The notes: generated by a model from the sequence alone, not told the origin. Shown: positions 1 through 9,303, counted from the first letter of the stretch. The stretch: DNA of 64,000 bases from Rheinheimera texasensis DSM 17496 (GCF_000711985.1 NZ_KL544005.1:261970-325969), one strand, 5' to 3'. Made by a program: numbers and translations.

Positions 1-670
1 CCGCGACTGCGCTCAGCGCCTGTTGCTGCACGCGGTATTCATTGCCGGCCAGCAGCAGATTGAGCGGAAAACTTTGATAAAACAGATTGTGACTTTGCGG
101 CAATGGCCGCCGGCTTAACGCAGTCTGCGTGGCGTCGGCCTGTGCATCGACCGGATAGTCGATGGCGTATTGGCGTTCTTGTAGCGCCACCCAGCCCAGC
201 CCTGCCAGCGTGCAGCTCCAAATCAGTGGCCGGCAGAAACGTGGCCAGTGCAGCTGCGCCGCCAGTAACAAACTGCTGGTCAGGCTAAATAGCAACAAAA
301 TCCCGAGAATCGCCGCGAACAACAACCAGCCAATGCCGGACAGATAACCCGCCGCTTCAGCCAAATCGGTTTCAAAAATAATCGCCATTGCATGCGCGTC
401 TGTGGCTTTGCCATAGGTCAGCTGATAAAACCACTCCTGCGGTACCAGCAGCGCCAGTGGCAACCATAACCACACCGAACGGCCGGGCGAGCGCTGCAGT
501 GACAGCAGCAGCAGCAGCAGTAGGGCGGCCGGCAGCAGGCCCAGGCGCAGCCACTGGCTCAGGTCCTGCCCGCGCTGCAGCACTAACCACTGAGGTGATA
601 ACACCAGCAGCAGCACACTCAGCAGCAAAACAACGGCCAGTAACTGGCTCTGCGGCAGTTTTTTTATCAT
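1..670 (-). CDS. Phosphoethanolamine transferase-like membrane protein, N-terminal part (partial)
   Basis: The minus-strand frame is open from an ATG at 670 to the left edge (223 codons), so only the N-terminal part is present. The product begins with several hydrophobic segments (about residues 8-25, 35-52, 60-75, 108-130, 140-160). It then has the pattern FETDLAEAAGYLS after the third segment and FPLNLLLAGNEYRVQQQ near the end of the visible part. Both resemble the membrane domain of the EptA/CptA family of lipid A or core phosphoethanolamine transferases, whose periplasmic sulfatase-fold catalytic domain would lie beyond the edge. A GAGGA ribosome binding site is about 11 bases upstream of the start. 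The family call rests on pattern memory; the catalytic residues cannot be seen. It could be another sulfatase-superfamily transferase. Confidence 0.6.
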   Translation of the reverse strand, partial: MIKKLPQSQLLAVVLLLSVLLLVLSPQWLVLQRGQDLSQWLRLGLLPAALLLLLLLSLQRSPGRSVWLWLPLALLVPQEWFYQLTYGKATDAHAMAIIFETDLAEAAGYLSGIGWLLFAAILGILLLFSLTSSLLLAAQLHWPRFCRPLIWSCTLAGLGWVALQERQYAIDYPVDAQADATQTALSRRPLPQSHNLFYQSFPLNLLLAGNEYRVQQQALSAVA

Positions 671-924
671 GCGGGATGAAGTCCTCGTCACAGCTCAGCA
701 GCGAAATTCGCAGAAAACGGCGGCATTATTCATAAATTCAGGCTGTTACTCAACCAGTCGCTACCAGGCGGGTCTGGCGTTGCTAAATTGCTAACATTTT
801 TCTGCAGAACGGCGCTGGCATTCTGTCATATTTTTATAGTATGGTGCTTGCGACTTTAAAAAACCGGCCGCCGGCGGATGCCCGTCAATGCAGGCCTCAG
901 ACAAGATCCAAAGGAAGTAGTAAC

Positions 925-1632
925 ATGCTCGCTCAACCAGTCGCCCTGACCCAGGACCAACACAAAGATCTGCGTATCCTGCCAAAATTCTCCGTTGAAA
1001 TCCTTGAAAACCGTCACGTCGCGCCATTAATGCTGCAGGAATTCACTGCTGCTGCGCCGTTTTATCCGATTTTCTTCTTAAAAGCCGGCGACGCCGAAGT
1101 CTACAACCCGGTGGCCGTGTTTGGTCTGCAGGAAGCACAAAACCTGTTCCTGCAAGATGGCGAGTGGAAAGGTGAATATGTGCCAGCCGGCATCCGTGCT
1201 TACCCGTTCACGCTGGCTCAGGCCAATGACGAGCAGTTAGTGCTGTGTGTCAACGAACAAGCTGACAACGTCAGCCGCACTGAAGGTCAGGCGCTGTTTG
1301 ATGCGGAAGGCAAAGCCACTGAATTCTTCGACGGCATCAATTCTTTCTTCAAAGATTACATCGATGCCAATACAGTAAGCCGCAACATCCTGAACCAAAT
1401 CACTGAGATGGGTCTGTTTAAAGCCGATGGTCTGCAGTATCGCGACCTGGCCGGTAACGAGCGCCGCCTGAACGGCTTCCATGTGATTGACCGGGAAAAA
1501 TTCGACGCATTAAGCGACGAACAATTCCTGCAATTACGCAAATTTGGTGTTTTACCGGCAATTTATGCGCATTTCACTTCACTGGAACGTATTGGTGCAC
1601 TGATCGCGCGCTTACCAGCCGCGACTGCATAA
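925..1632 (+). CDS. SapC family protein
   Basis: A 235-residue soluble protein matching the SapC family (named after an S-layer-associated Campylobacter gene; the biochemical role is unknown). Recognisable parts are the LRILPKFSVEILENRHVAPLML start region, FYPIFFLKAG, the YVPAGIRAYPF segment and the C-terminal FHVIDREKFDALSDEQFLQLRK stretch, all typical of the family. The start was placed at the ATG at 925, which follows AAGGAAG at a good distance. A longer reading from 841 adds 28 unconvincing residues. In many gammaproteobacteria SapC genes sit near TonB-dependent receptors and sugar-use genes, but here the neighbours are a phosphoethanolamine-transferase-like gene and a diguanylate cyclase. 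Transcription appears to end at the hairpin just downstream. Confidence 0.85.
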   Translation: MLAQPVALTQDQHKDLRILPKFSVEILENRHVAPLMLQEFTAAAPFYPIFFLKAGDAEVYNPVAVFGLQEAQNLFLQDGEWKGEYVPAGIRAYPFTLAQANDEQLVLCVNEQADNVSRTEGQALFDAEGKATEFFDGINSFFKDYIDANTVSRNILNQITEMGLFKADGLQYRDLAGNERRLNGFHVIDREKFDALSDEQFLQLRKFGVLPAIYAHFTSLERIGALIARLPAATA

Positions 1633-1650
1633 GCTAATGTTTTTGCAATA

Positions 1651-1676
1651 AAAAAAGCGGCTTTTGCCGCTTTTTT
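1651..1676. terminator. Bidirectional rho-independent terminator
   Basis: Hairpin GCGGC-TTTT-GCCGC flanked by A6 on the left and T6 on the right. It lies between the convergent SapC and diguanylate cyclase genes and could serve both. Confidence 0.85.
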
Positions 1677-1689
1677 ATTATCCAAAGGT

Positions 1690-3489
1690 TCAGGCAAAAT
1701 CACTGGCAAGCTGCACACAATTTTTACCGGCAGTCTTGGCGTCGTACATAGCCCGATCTGCGGCATCTATCAGCGCTTCAGCGGCAGTTTCGCCGGCTCG
1801 GCTGATTGCCACGCCGATACTGACCCCAAGCTGGATTTGTGTACTGCCATGATAAAACGGTTGCTGCACATGATGTAAGATGCGCTCTGTCAGCTGTACC
1901 AACACAGCGCCCTGGGTCAGGCCTTCACAGATCAGCAAAAATTCGTCACCGCCAATCCGGCAAATCAGATCCGTTTCCCGTACTGCATCTCGTAGTCGTT
2001 CACTGACCTCAAACAGCACTTTGTCGCCAGCCAGATGCCCAAACTGGTCGTTGACTGTTTTAAAACCATCAAGGTCCAGATACAACAAAGCCATACTGGA
2101 GCCTTGCCGCTTCGCCCGCGCCATCGCCTGACTGAGTTGCTGGTACATGGCATTGCGGTTGGCAAGACCGGTCAGCGGATCTGTAGTGGCCAGCCGCTGC
2201 AGTTTATCATTCATCTGTTCCAGCTCAGCGGTGCGCTCAGCCACCTTTTGCGCCAGTTGGTTTTCATGTTCACGCAATTGTTGGACCAGCTGCTGCTGGG
2301 CATCGAGCGCCTGCTGCTGGGCCTGACTGTGCTGCAATTTCAGCTGGTTAAAGCGGGCGGCCAAACCAAAGGACACCAGCAGCATTTCCAGCGCAGAGCC
2401 AAGTTGCATCGCATTGATTGTAAAGAAGTTTGATGGCAGCAGGCCAAGATTACGCAACGACATCACAATAGTGCCAAGCAACAACATAGCCCAGGCCAGC
2501 GCAAACAAGCGCGCACCCGGAGCCCGGTTCAGTACACTCTGAATAGCGCACAAAGTCAGCGCTAACACCGCAACAATGCCAATCAGCGACATCACAATAA
2601 GCGCTTGCTGCACCGGCATCCAAGCGGCAAAACCAACAGCAACCGCCATTAGCCAACTGAGTGGGCGCAATAATTTGTCCCATGCCGGACTAAACTGCGC
2701 TGTATCAAGAAATGCCCGGGTAAATAACACCGCCATCAGAGCTGCAACGGTAAAGCCAATCGGTAACAACCGGTTCGACAACTCAAGCGCACCCGGCCAC
2801 AAATAAATGGCACCAAGGCCGTTTAGCGAAGCACTGCCGACGCCGAACCAGAGCACAAACATGACATACCACAAAAAGACTCTTTCCCGAAGCACCAGAA
2901 ATAACAGTAAGTTATAACCAGCTAGTGCCAGCAAAGCACCAAAGTACAAGGCTGGCGCCAGATAAGCATCCGCCGTCAGACCGATAAATTCGTCGTTGCT
3001 GAGCAGTTGATTCTGCAGCGTCATGCTGCCCTGACTTTCCACCCGCAGCCACATCGTTGTGACATCATCAGCGGCTAAATCGAGCGGAAACACCGCTTGC
3101 CGGTGTACCAAAGCCCGGGATGCCAACGGGGCCATATCGCCGCTTTCAAACTGGCGGATGCCCTGGCTGTTCTCAATATATAAGGTCAGATGGTCCAGCG
3201 ACGGATAGGTAAACAACCACCACCAGCGGGCGCGCTCAGTTGATTTTACCTGTAAATACAGCCAGATAGCGCCGCTACGATAGCCGTAACTGAGATCTTC
3301 CCGCAGCGGCATCTGAAAATCAGCCTGTAAATTGCGTACCTGACTGAAGCTCAGTTCACCGGTGGGGTCAGACAGCACGCGGATATCCTGATGTGGATCA
3401 CAACAACCCTCGCCTTGCAGCAGCAAAGGCTCAGCCTGAGCGGTCCATGACCAGAGGAAAACAATCAGGCTCAGCCAGACAGCGCGCAT
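1690..3489 (-). CDS. 7TM-DISM diguanylate cyclase (GGDEF)
   Basis: A 599-residue sensor cyclase predicted to make c-di-GMP from two GTP. In order: signal peptide (residues 1-20), a periplasmic 7TMR-DISMED2-like sensor region to about 175, seven membrane segments to about 380, a Gln-rich coiled coil (about 390-430, with VAERTAELEQMNDKL), and a GGDEF domain. The active-site motif GGDEF is at 513-517, and an intact inhibitory RETD (RxxD) lies five residues before it, so product inhibition is expected. The DISM class is thought to bind carbohydrate-like or other small ligands outside the membrane; no ligand can be read from the sequence. The ATG at 3489 was preferred to the TTG at 3492; GGAG lies upstream. 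It is convergent with SapC and appears to be a single-gene unit. Confidence 0.93.
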   Translation of the reverse strand: MRAVWLSLIVFLWSWTAQAEPLLLQGEGCCDPHQDIRVLSDPTGELSFSQVRNLQADFQMPLREDLSYGYRSGAIWLYLQVKSTERARWWWLFTYPSLDHLTLYIENSQGIRQFESGDMAPLASRALVHRQAVFPLDLAADDVTTMWLRVESQGSMTLQNQLLSNDEFIGLTADAYLAPALYFGALLALAGYNLLLFLVLRERVFLWYVMFVLWFGVGSASLNGLGAIYLWPGALELSNRLLPIGFTVAALMAVLFTRAFLDTAQFSPAWDKLLRPLSWLMAVAVGFAAWMPVQQALIVMSLIGIVAVLALTLCAIQSVLNRAPGARLFALAWAMLLLGTIVMSLRNLGLLPSNFFTINAMQLGSALEMLLVSFGLAARFNQLKLQHSQAQQQALDAQQQLVQQLREHENQLAQKVAERTAELEQMNDKLQRLATTDPLTGLANRNAMYQQLSQAMARAKRQGSSMALLYLDLDGFKTVNDQFGHLAGDKVLFEVSERLRDAVRETDLICRIGGDEFLLICEGLTQGAVLVQLTERILHHVQQPFYHGSTQIQLGVSIGVAISRAGETAAEALIDAADRAMYDAKTAGKNCVQLASDFA

Positions 3490-3616
3490 CAATAAGATCT
3501 CCGAGGGTCTGATGATTAGACATCAACCTGATGACTGTACCCGTCGACAACTGACCGGTCAATCCGGCACACTGAGCGCCAGGGCCTACAATCGAACGCA
3601 AAGCTGCCGGAAAGAT

Positions 3617-3940
3617 ATGAAGCCGAAAAAATTGAGTCTCTGGTCGGGTTGGCTGGCGCTGCTGATGCTGCAGCCGTTCGGGCTTAGTGCAGAGCCCGCG
3701 TTCTGGTATCGCTGGCAAAGTGTCAAAACCGGCAAATATATCTGCAAACAAACCGGGCCGGGGCCAGGCTGGGTCAAACACAGCGGGCCTTATCTGGACG
3801 GCGGTTGTCGTGTGTTAAAGCAACCACCACCGGAAAAAGCGCAATCTGCGGCGCAGTCCGCGTTTACGCTTGCGGCTGCGGAAATGCTTTCAATGCCGTA
3901 CGGGCGATATTGTGCAACTGCTCAGCACAAGCACCATTAG
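3617..3940 (+). CDS. Small exported Cys-containing protein of unknown function
   Basis: A 107-residue protein with a clear signal peptide: basic MKPKK, a hydrophobic core, and a probable cut after the Ala of LSA near residue 25. The mature part begins with a Trp/Tyr-rich motif WYRWQSVKTGKYICKQTGPG followed by GWVKHSGPYLDGGC, in which two cysteines could pair. The tail is Ala/Gln-rich and has no recognised domain. The start at 3617 has GGAAAG a few bases upstream; the longer frame from 3512 lacks a signal peptide at its start and was not used. Its last 77 bases overlap the 3' end of the TetR gene on the other strand, so one of the two stops may be less certain than usual. I do not know its function. 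Confidence 0.6.
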   Translation: MKPKKLSLWSGWLALLMLQPFGLSAEPAFWYRWQSVKTGKYICKQTGPGPGWVKHSGPYLDGGCRVLKQPPPEKAQSAAQSAFTLAAAEMLSMPYGRYCATAQHKHH

Positions 3941-4502
3941 TCGCCTGTACTGATAGTCCCTGTAACACCGTGATAATAAAACCAGCCAGCCCCTGCGGGT
4001 CAGCATCCGCAGGCAAATCGCCAGCCGCTTTGGCCTGTTCAAACCGCTGCACCAACTGTTCAAAACCAGCTTTACGCCGTGCAATCAAAGCATCTTTCAC
4101 CGACTGACCGCTGTCACTGCAGGCCAAAGCGCCCTGCACCATCAGACATCCCGGCGGATGCTGCGGATTACTGTGTTCGGCCGCTGCGCCAAGCAGGATC
4201 CGCTCTGCGACCCGATAAGCCGTGGGCTCGGCCATCGACGGATAAAAAAACGCGCTGGGCCGGTTTTCATAGCGCTCTATCGCTTTGAGAAATAACTGTT
4301 CTTTATTGCCAAAAGCGGCATAGAGGCTGGGTTTGTTGATGCCCATGGCTTCAGTTAAGTCAGGCAGAGATGCGCCTTCATAACCTTTCTGCCAGAACAC
4401 TTCGAGCGCTTTTTGCAGCGCAGTTTCCAAATCAAAAGCGCGTGGCCGGCCAACCGGCGCGCTGTTATTGCATGTTGTGCTGTTTAGGGTGTTTGCACTC
4501 AT
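3864..4502 (-). CDS. TetR/AcrR family repressor of the efflux operon
   Basis: A 212-residue one-component regulator. Residues about 18-70 form the TetR helix-turn-helix domain (GRPRAFDLETALQKALEVFW, then GASLPDLTEAMGINKPSLYAAFGNKEQLF). The remainder is a ligand-binding alpha-helical domain with the HPPGCLMVQG pattern common in the YxaF/AcrR-like subgroup. GAGG lies before the ATG at 4502. It is divergently placed from an RND efflux operon, and the shared 359-bp interval contains three copies of a TetR-type near-palindrome over a promoter. It is therefore very probably the local repressor, relieved by a pump substrate. The inducer cannot be inferred. Confidence 0.92.
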   Translation of the reverse strand: MSANTLNSTTCNNSAPVGRPRAFDLETALQKALEVFWQKGYEGASLPDLTEAMGINKPSLYAAFGNKEQLFLKAIERYENRPSAFFYPSMAEPTAYRVAERILLGAAAEHSNPQHPPGCLMVQGALACSDSGQSVKDALIARRKAGFEQLVQRFEQAKAAGDLPADADPQGLAGFIITVLQGLSVQATNGACAEQLHNIARTALKAFPQPQA

Positions 4503-4696
4503 TTCTACCTCAGTGGCGGTCCGTTAGCGTGAACAAGAGCGCCCTTTATCTGCATGGGCCAGAGAATAACGCAGCAGCCCGCTGCGGTAAACACCGAAGC
4601 ACCCGGCGTCATCTCGCAACACTGCGCATGCACTGACAGCTTAATTTCTGCTTATAACCAACAGCATCGCTGCCCTGCGAAAAAGTTCCAAAGTAT

Positions 4697-4779
4697 TTTA
4701 CCAGTCAGTACAAAATTAAATTGACTCTGCAGTGCTTTCCTATATATTTACCGGTCAGTACATTATACCAATCAGTACA
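4697..4779. promoter_or_regulatory. Three-copy TetR-type operator array upstream of the RND operon
   Basis: Three direct copies of TWTACCRRTCAGTACA lie at 4697-4712, 4747-4762 and 4764-4779. Each holds the imperfect palindrome TACNGNNCNGTA. The second and third copies are 17 bp apart, the first is 50 bp upstream, and the second abuts the predicted -10 box. The rest of the 4503-4861 interval shows no gene. Confidence 0.75.
4721..4748 (+). promoter_or_regulatory. Predicted sigma-70 promoter of the efflux operon
   Basis: TTGACT at 4721-4726, a 16-bp spacer and TATATT at 4743-4748. It lies between the first and second operator copies, so a bound repressor would block RNA polymerase. The promoter is predicted, not measured. 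Confidence 0.6.
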
Positions 4780-4861
4780 GAAGTCAACAAATACCGACCT
4801 TAACCCGGTGTAATGCCAAAACCTTCCAGCCACCGACCCTAAGTAAGAGGAATTTTTGACC

Positions 4862-6112
4862 ATGGCCAGACCCCAGTTAAAACTGCCCCGTCGCCTGCTG
4901 CTGACCAGCCTGGCGACCCTTGTACTCGCTGCCTGCCAACCCGCAGCACCTGCTGCCAGCGGCCCTGCTGCGGTCAAAGTGGATGTGGCGACCGTACTCA
5001 GTCAGCAAATCAGCGAAACCGACGAATACACCGGCCGGCTCCAGGCGCCGGAATCAGTCAGCCTGATGCCGCGGGTGTCCGGTTACCTCGCCAAGGTGCA
5101 TTTCAGCGAAGGTGCAAAGGTTGCTGCCGGTGATTTGTTATTCAGCCTCGACAACGCACCTTTTGCCGCCGAAGTGGCGCGCCTCAGTGCCAGCCAGAGC
5201 GAAGCCAAAAGTGCTTTAGCCTTAGCCGAGCGCGAGTATCAGCGTGCACTGAGCCTGAAAAAGCAAAATGCAATTGCCACCGAATTGCTCGACAGCCGCT
5301 TCAGCCGGTTTGAACAAGCCAAAGCGCAACTCGCTGCGACCACAGCTGCGCTGAAAAAAGCTGAGCTAGATTTGTCCTACACCGAAATTCGCGCGCCAAT
5401 CGCCGGCGTGGTGTCGAACGCCTTTATCACCGCCGGTAACTATGTGCATGCCGGTCAATCGGTGCTGACCAGTCTGGTCTCCAGTGGTCGCATTTACGCC
5501 TGGTTTGATGCCGACGAGCAAAGCCTTCTGCGTTACTTGGGCCTCGACAGTGCCACTGGCACCGCCAGCCAGCTGCAGCAACAACAGCGACCAGTGCTGT
5601 TGGCATTAAGCGGTAGCACCGAGTTCCGCCACCAGGGCACTATCGACTTTATCGACAACCAGTTAAATGCCGCGACCGGCACCATCCGCATCCGCGCCAG
5701 TTTTGATAACGCCGACAACAGCCTGTTACCCGGCTTGTTCGCCCGGCTGAAACTGACCGGCAGAGCCCCCTATCAGGCGGTACTGGTCGACGATAAAGCC
5801 ATTGGCACCGATCTAGCCAGTCGTTTTGTGCTGGTAGTCGACCCGAAAGGGACTTTGCAATATCGCCCGGTCACGCTGGGTGAAAAAACCGGTGGCCTGC
5901 GCATCATCAAAACCGGTCTGAAACCGGCCGAACAAGTAGTGGTGAATGGTCTGCAACGAGTACGCCCTGGTGTCGTGATCGAACCGAACCGCGTAGAGAT
6001 GGCAACACCTCAGCAGCTGGCCGCGCTTGCCAGTGAACAACAACCCTTTCGCATCGCACAGCAACCTGCCGCCAGCTCAGGCAGTGGTAGCGTGAGTGGC
6101 GCCGGCCAATAG
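4862..6112 (+). CDS. RND efflux periplasmic adaptor (membrane fusion protein, AcrA/MexA type)
   Basis: A 416-residue lipoprotein adaptor that would join the inner-membrane pump to the outer-membrane channel. Signal peptide with lipobox LAAC, lipidated Cys25. Then a barrel-sandwich/lipoyl half (SLMPRVSGYLAKVHFSEGAKV), an alpha-helical hairpin (about 95-170), the second lipoyl half (TEIRAPIAGVVS), a beta-barrel with the AWFDADEQSLLR pattern and a membrane-proximal domain. An in-frame TTG at 4856 is possible, but the ATG at 4862 is better spaced from AGAGG. It is the first gene of a three-gene operon: 14 bp to the pump gene, which in turn overlaps the channel gene. Expected regulation is by the divergent TetR protein. 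Confidence 0.95.
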   Translation: MARPQLKLPRRLLLTSLATLVLAACQPAAPAASGPAAVKVDVATVLSQQISETDEYTGRLQAPESVSLMPRVSGYLAKVHFSEGAKVAAGDLLFSLDNAPFAAEVARLSASQSEAKSALALAEREYQRALSLKKQNAIATELLDSRFSRFEQAKAQLAATTAALKKAELDLSYTEIRAPIAGVVSNAFITAGNYVHAGQSVLTSLVSSGRIYAWFDADEQSLLRYLGLDSATGTASQLQQQQRPVLLALSGSTEFRHQGTIDFIDNQLNAATGTIRIRASFDNADNSLLPGLFARLKLTGRAPYQAVLVDDKAIGTDLASRFVLVVDPKGTLQYRPVTLGEKTGGLRIIKTGLKPAEQVVVNGLQRVRPGVVIEPNRVEMATPQQLAALASEQQPFRIAQQPAASSGSGSVSGAGQ

Positions 6113-6126
6113 CAGAGGCATCATCT

Positions 6127-9100
6127 ATGTTATCGAATTACTTTTTACGCCGGCCCATATTTGCCGCTGTGTTGTCGTTGCTGTTTGTCATCAGCGGCGC
6201 CATTGCAGTCTGGCAATTGCCGATCACGGAATATCCGGAAGTAGTGCCGCCAACTGTGGTGGTCACCGCCAGCTATCCGGGCGCTAACCCGAAAGTCATC
6301 GCTGACACCGTCGCAAGCCCGCTCGAGCAGGAAATCAACGGCGTCGAGAACATGCTGTATATGTCCTCGCAGGCAACCAGTGATGGCCGCATGACACTGA
6401 CCATCACTTTTGCCATCGGCAGCGATGTCGACAAAGCGCAGTCGCAGGTGCAGGCCCGCGTTGACCGTGCCAAACCACGCCTGCCGCAGGAAGTGCAGCG
6501 CCTTGGTATTGTCACCGAAAAGTCCTCGCCGGATTTAACCATGGTGGTGCACTTAACCTCGCCGGATAACCGCTATGACATGCTGTATCTGTCGAACTAT
6601 GCCGCGCAAAACATCAAAGATGAACTGGCGCGGATTGAAGGTGTCGGTGCTGTACGGTTATTTGGTGCCAGCGAATACAGCATGCGCGTCTGGTTAGATC
6701 CAAATAAAGTCGCGGCGCTGGGCTTGACGCCACCGCAAATTGTCAACGCGATTCGTGAGCAAAACCAACAAGCCGCGGCAGGTAGCTTAGGCGCGCAACC
6801 GTCTGGCAGCAGTGAATTTCAGCTGTTGATTAACGTCAAAGGCCGGCTGACCTCCACCGAAGAATTCGGCAATATCATTATCAAAACCGGCGTAAACGGC
6901 GAGCTGAGTTACCTCAAAGACGTGGCAAGGCTCGAGCTTGGTGCCAGCTCTTATGCGCTGCGATCCTTGCTGGATAACAAAGACGCCATCGCTATTCCGG
7001 TGTTTCAAGCCTCGGGTTCGAATGCGATTCAAATCTCGGACGATGTGCGTGCGCGCATGGCAGAACTTTCGCAGAATTTCCCGCAAGGGCTGAGCTACGA
7101 CATCGTCTACGACCCGACAGTCTTTGTGCGCGGTTCGATTGAAGCTGTGGTGAAAACGCTGTTTGAAGCCATTTTGCTGGTGGTGCTAGTTGTTGTGCTG
7201 TTCCTGCAAACCTGGCGCGCGTCCATTATTCCGTTGGTGGCAGTGCCGGTGTCGCTGATTGGTACTTTTGCCTTTATGCACCTGTTTGGTTTTTCACTGA
7301 ACGCGCTGAGCTTATTTGGTCTGGTGCTGGCGATTGGTATTGTCGTCGACGACGCCATCGTCGTGGTGGAAAACGTTGAACGCAATATCGAAGCCGGCTT
7401 GTCACCACTTGCAGCAACGCAACAGGCGATGAAAGAAGTCACAGGCCCTATCATCGCCACTACACTGGTGCTGGCGGCTGTGTTTGTGCCGACCGCGTTT
7501 ATGACCGGCCTTACCGGCCAGTTCTATAAACAGTTTGCCCTGACTATCACTATTTCAACGGTCATTTCCGCGCTGAACTCGCTGACGTTAAGCCCGGCGT
7601 TGGCAGCACTGCTATTAAAACCTCATGGCGCCGCACCGGATAAACTGACAGTCCTGCTGGATAAATTATTCGGCCGTCTGGTGTTTCAGCCTTTTAACCG
7701 GCTGTTTGCCCGAGGCAGCGAACGTTATGGCAAAGCGGTGACTAAAATCATCCGTTTTGGTGGCCTGACCGGCGTGTTGTATTTAGGTTTGCTGGGTCTT
7801 ACCGGCGGTATTTTTGCCAATACACCGACAGGGTATGTACCACAGCAAGACAAACAATATCTGGTGGCTTTTGCTCAGTTGCCGGACGCCGCGTCACTGG
7901 AACGGACAGAAGCTGTAATTAAGCAGATGTCCGAAATTGCGCTGAAACATCCTGGTGTGGCGCACTCAGTCGCCTTCCCTGGCCTGTCAATCAACGGTTT
8001 TACCAATAGCCCGAACGCCGGCATTGTGTTTACGCCGCTGAAAGACTTCAGTGAACGCCAAGATCCGTCGTTGTCTGCCGGTGCTATCGCTGCTGACTTA
8101 AACGCTCAGTTTGCCGGGATTCAGGACGCCTTTATCGCTATCTTCCCGCCGCCCCCGGTACAGGGGTTGGGCACTATCGGCGGTTTCCGCCTGCAGCTGG
8201 AAGACAAAGCCAACCTCGGCTACGAAGAGCTGTACAAAGTGACGATGGCGGTGCAGATGAAAGCCTGGCAAACGCCAGAGCTTGCCGGCGTGTTCTCGGG
8301 TTATCAGGTCAATGTACCGCAGCTGGATTTAGACGTCGACCGCGTCAAAGCCAAAGCGCAGGGCGTGTCCTTAGATGATTTGTTTGCAACCTTGCAGGGT
8401 TATTTGGGCGGCACTTATGCCAACGACTTTAACCAGTTTGGCCGCACTTATCAGGTCAATGTGCAGGCGGATGAAGCCTTCCGGCAGGACCCGGCGCAAA
8501 TAGCCAACCTGAAAGTGAACAATCAACAAGGCGCGTTGGTGCCGATTGGCAGCTTTGTGAATGTGAATTACAGCGCAGGCCCGGACCGCGTGATGCATTA
8601 CAACGGCTTTACCACCGCTGAAATCAATGGTGGCCCGGCACCAGGCTACAGCAGCGGTGAAGCACGTGCGGCGATTGAAAAAATTCTGGCTGAAACTTTG
8701 CCACCGGGCATCAGCTATGAATGGACTGAACTGACCTATCAGCAAATTCTGGCCGGTCATGCGGAATATCTGGTGTTCCCTCTGGTGTTGCTGCTGGTGT
8801 TTATGGTGCTGGCCGCCTTGTATGAAAGCCTTCGTTTGCCGCTCGCAATCCTGCTGATTGTGCCGATGACGCTGCTCTCCGCAATGATTGGCGTGTGGAT
8901 TTTCGGTGGTGACAACAACATCTTCACCCAAATCGGCTTGATTGTGCTGGTTGGTTTGGCGACCAAAAACGCCATCCTGATTGTCGAATTCGCCCGCGAA
9001 AAACAACAGCACGGTATGACCGCGCTGCAAGCGGTGCAGGAAGCAGCCCGGTTACGTTTACGGCCAATTTTAATGACGTCGATTGCCTTTGTGATGGGCG

Positions 9101-9303
9101 TGGTGCCGCTGGTGTTTAGTAGCGGTGCCGGCGCGGAAATGCGCCAGGCCATGGGCGTGGCGGTATTCGCCGGCATGATTGGTGTGACCTTGTTTGGTCT
9201 GCTGCTGACGCCACTGTTCTACACCATGCTGGCCGGCAAGAAGCCGCAACAAACTTCTGAGCAGATCAACCTGCCAAACCATGTTGGAGTGACTCATGAC
9301 TAA
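6127..9303 (+). CDS. RND multidrug efflux pump, HAE1 family (AcrB/MexB type)
   Basis: A 1058-residue inner-membrane proton/drug antiporter, full length for the HAE1 family. It begins with MLSNYFLRRPIFAAVLS and the first transmembrane helix. Porter-domain motifs include GVENMLYMSSQ and QVQARVDRAKPRLPQEVQ. The proton-relay residues are present: Asp408 and Asp409 in TM4 (IGIVVDDAIVVVENVER) and Lys947 in TM10 (VGLATKNAILIVEFA). These resemble multidrug rather than heavy-metal pumps; the exact substrates cannot be read. The stop overlaps the start of the channel gene by 8 bp, which supports translational coupling. The G+C-rich sequence throws long antisense reading frames that are not genes. Confidence 0.97.
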   Translation: MLSNYFLRRPIFAAVLSLLFVISGAIAVWQLPITEYPEVVPPTVVVTASYPGANPKVIADTVASPLEQEINGVENMLYMSSQATSDGRMTLTITFAIGSDVDKAQSQVQARVDRAKPRLPQEVQRLGIVTEKSSPDLTMVVHLTSPDNRYDMLYLSNYAAQNIKDELARIEGVGAVRLFGASEYSMRVWLDPNKVAALGLTPPQIVNAIREQNQQAAAGSLGAQPSGSSEFQLLINVKGRLTSTEEFGNIIIKTGVNGELSYLKDVARLELGASSYALRSLLDNKDAIAIPVFQASGSNAIQISDDVRARMAELSQNFPQGLSYDIVYDPTVFVRGSIEAVVKTLFEAILLVVLVVVLFLQTWRASIIPLVAVPVSLIGTFAFMHLFGFSLNALSLFGLVLAIGIVVDDAIVVVENVERNIEAGLSPLAATQQAMKEVTGPIIATTLVLAAVFVPTAFMTGLTGQFYKQFALTITISTVISALNSLTLSPALAALLLKPHGAAPDKLTVLLDKLFGRLVFQPFNRLFARGSERYGKAVTKIIRFGGLTGVLYLGLLGLTGGIFANTPTGYVPQQDKQYLVAFAQLPDAASLERTEAVIKQMSEIALKHPGVAHSVAFPGLSINGFTNSPNAGIVFTPLKDFSERQDPSLSAGAIAADLNAQFAGIQDAFIAIFPPPPVQGLGTIGGFRLQLEDKANLGYEELYKVTMAVQMKAWQTPELAGVFSGYQVNVPQLDLDVDRVKAKAQGVSLDDLFATLQGYLGGTYANDFNQFGRTYQVNVQADEAFRQDPAQIANLKVNNQQGALVPIGSFVNVNYSAGPDRVMHYNGFTTAEINGGPAPGYSSGEARAAIEKILAETLPPGISYEWTELTYQQILAGHAEYLVFPLVLLLVFMVLAALYESLRLPLAILLIVPMTLLSAMIGVWIFGGDNNIFTQIGLIVLVGLATKNAILIVEFAREKQQHGMTALQAVQEAARLRLRPILMTSIAFVMGVVPLVFSSGAGAEMRQAMGVAVFAGMIGVTLFGLLLTPLFYTMLAGKKPQQTSEQINLPNHVGVTHD

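Noticed and set aside
372-590. 72-residue minus-strand frame in the left-edge gene
   Set aside because: It is an alternative frame inside the phosphoethanolamine-transferase-like gene, Ala/Pro-rich with no domain; the open frame from 670 to 1 is the coding one.
8371-9030. 219-residue minus-strand frame inside the RND pump gene
   Set aside because: His/Gln-rich composition typical of the antisense of a G+C-rich gene, no ribosome site or family, and the pump motifs on the plus strand are intact.
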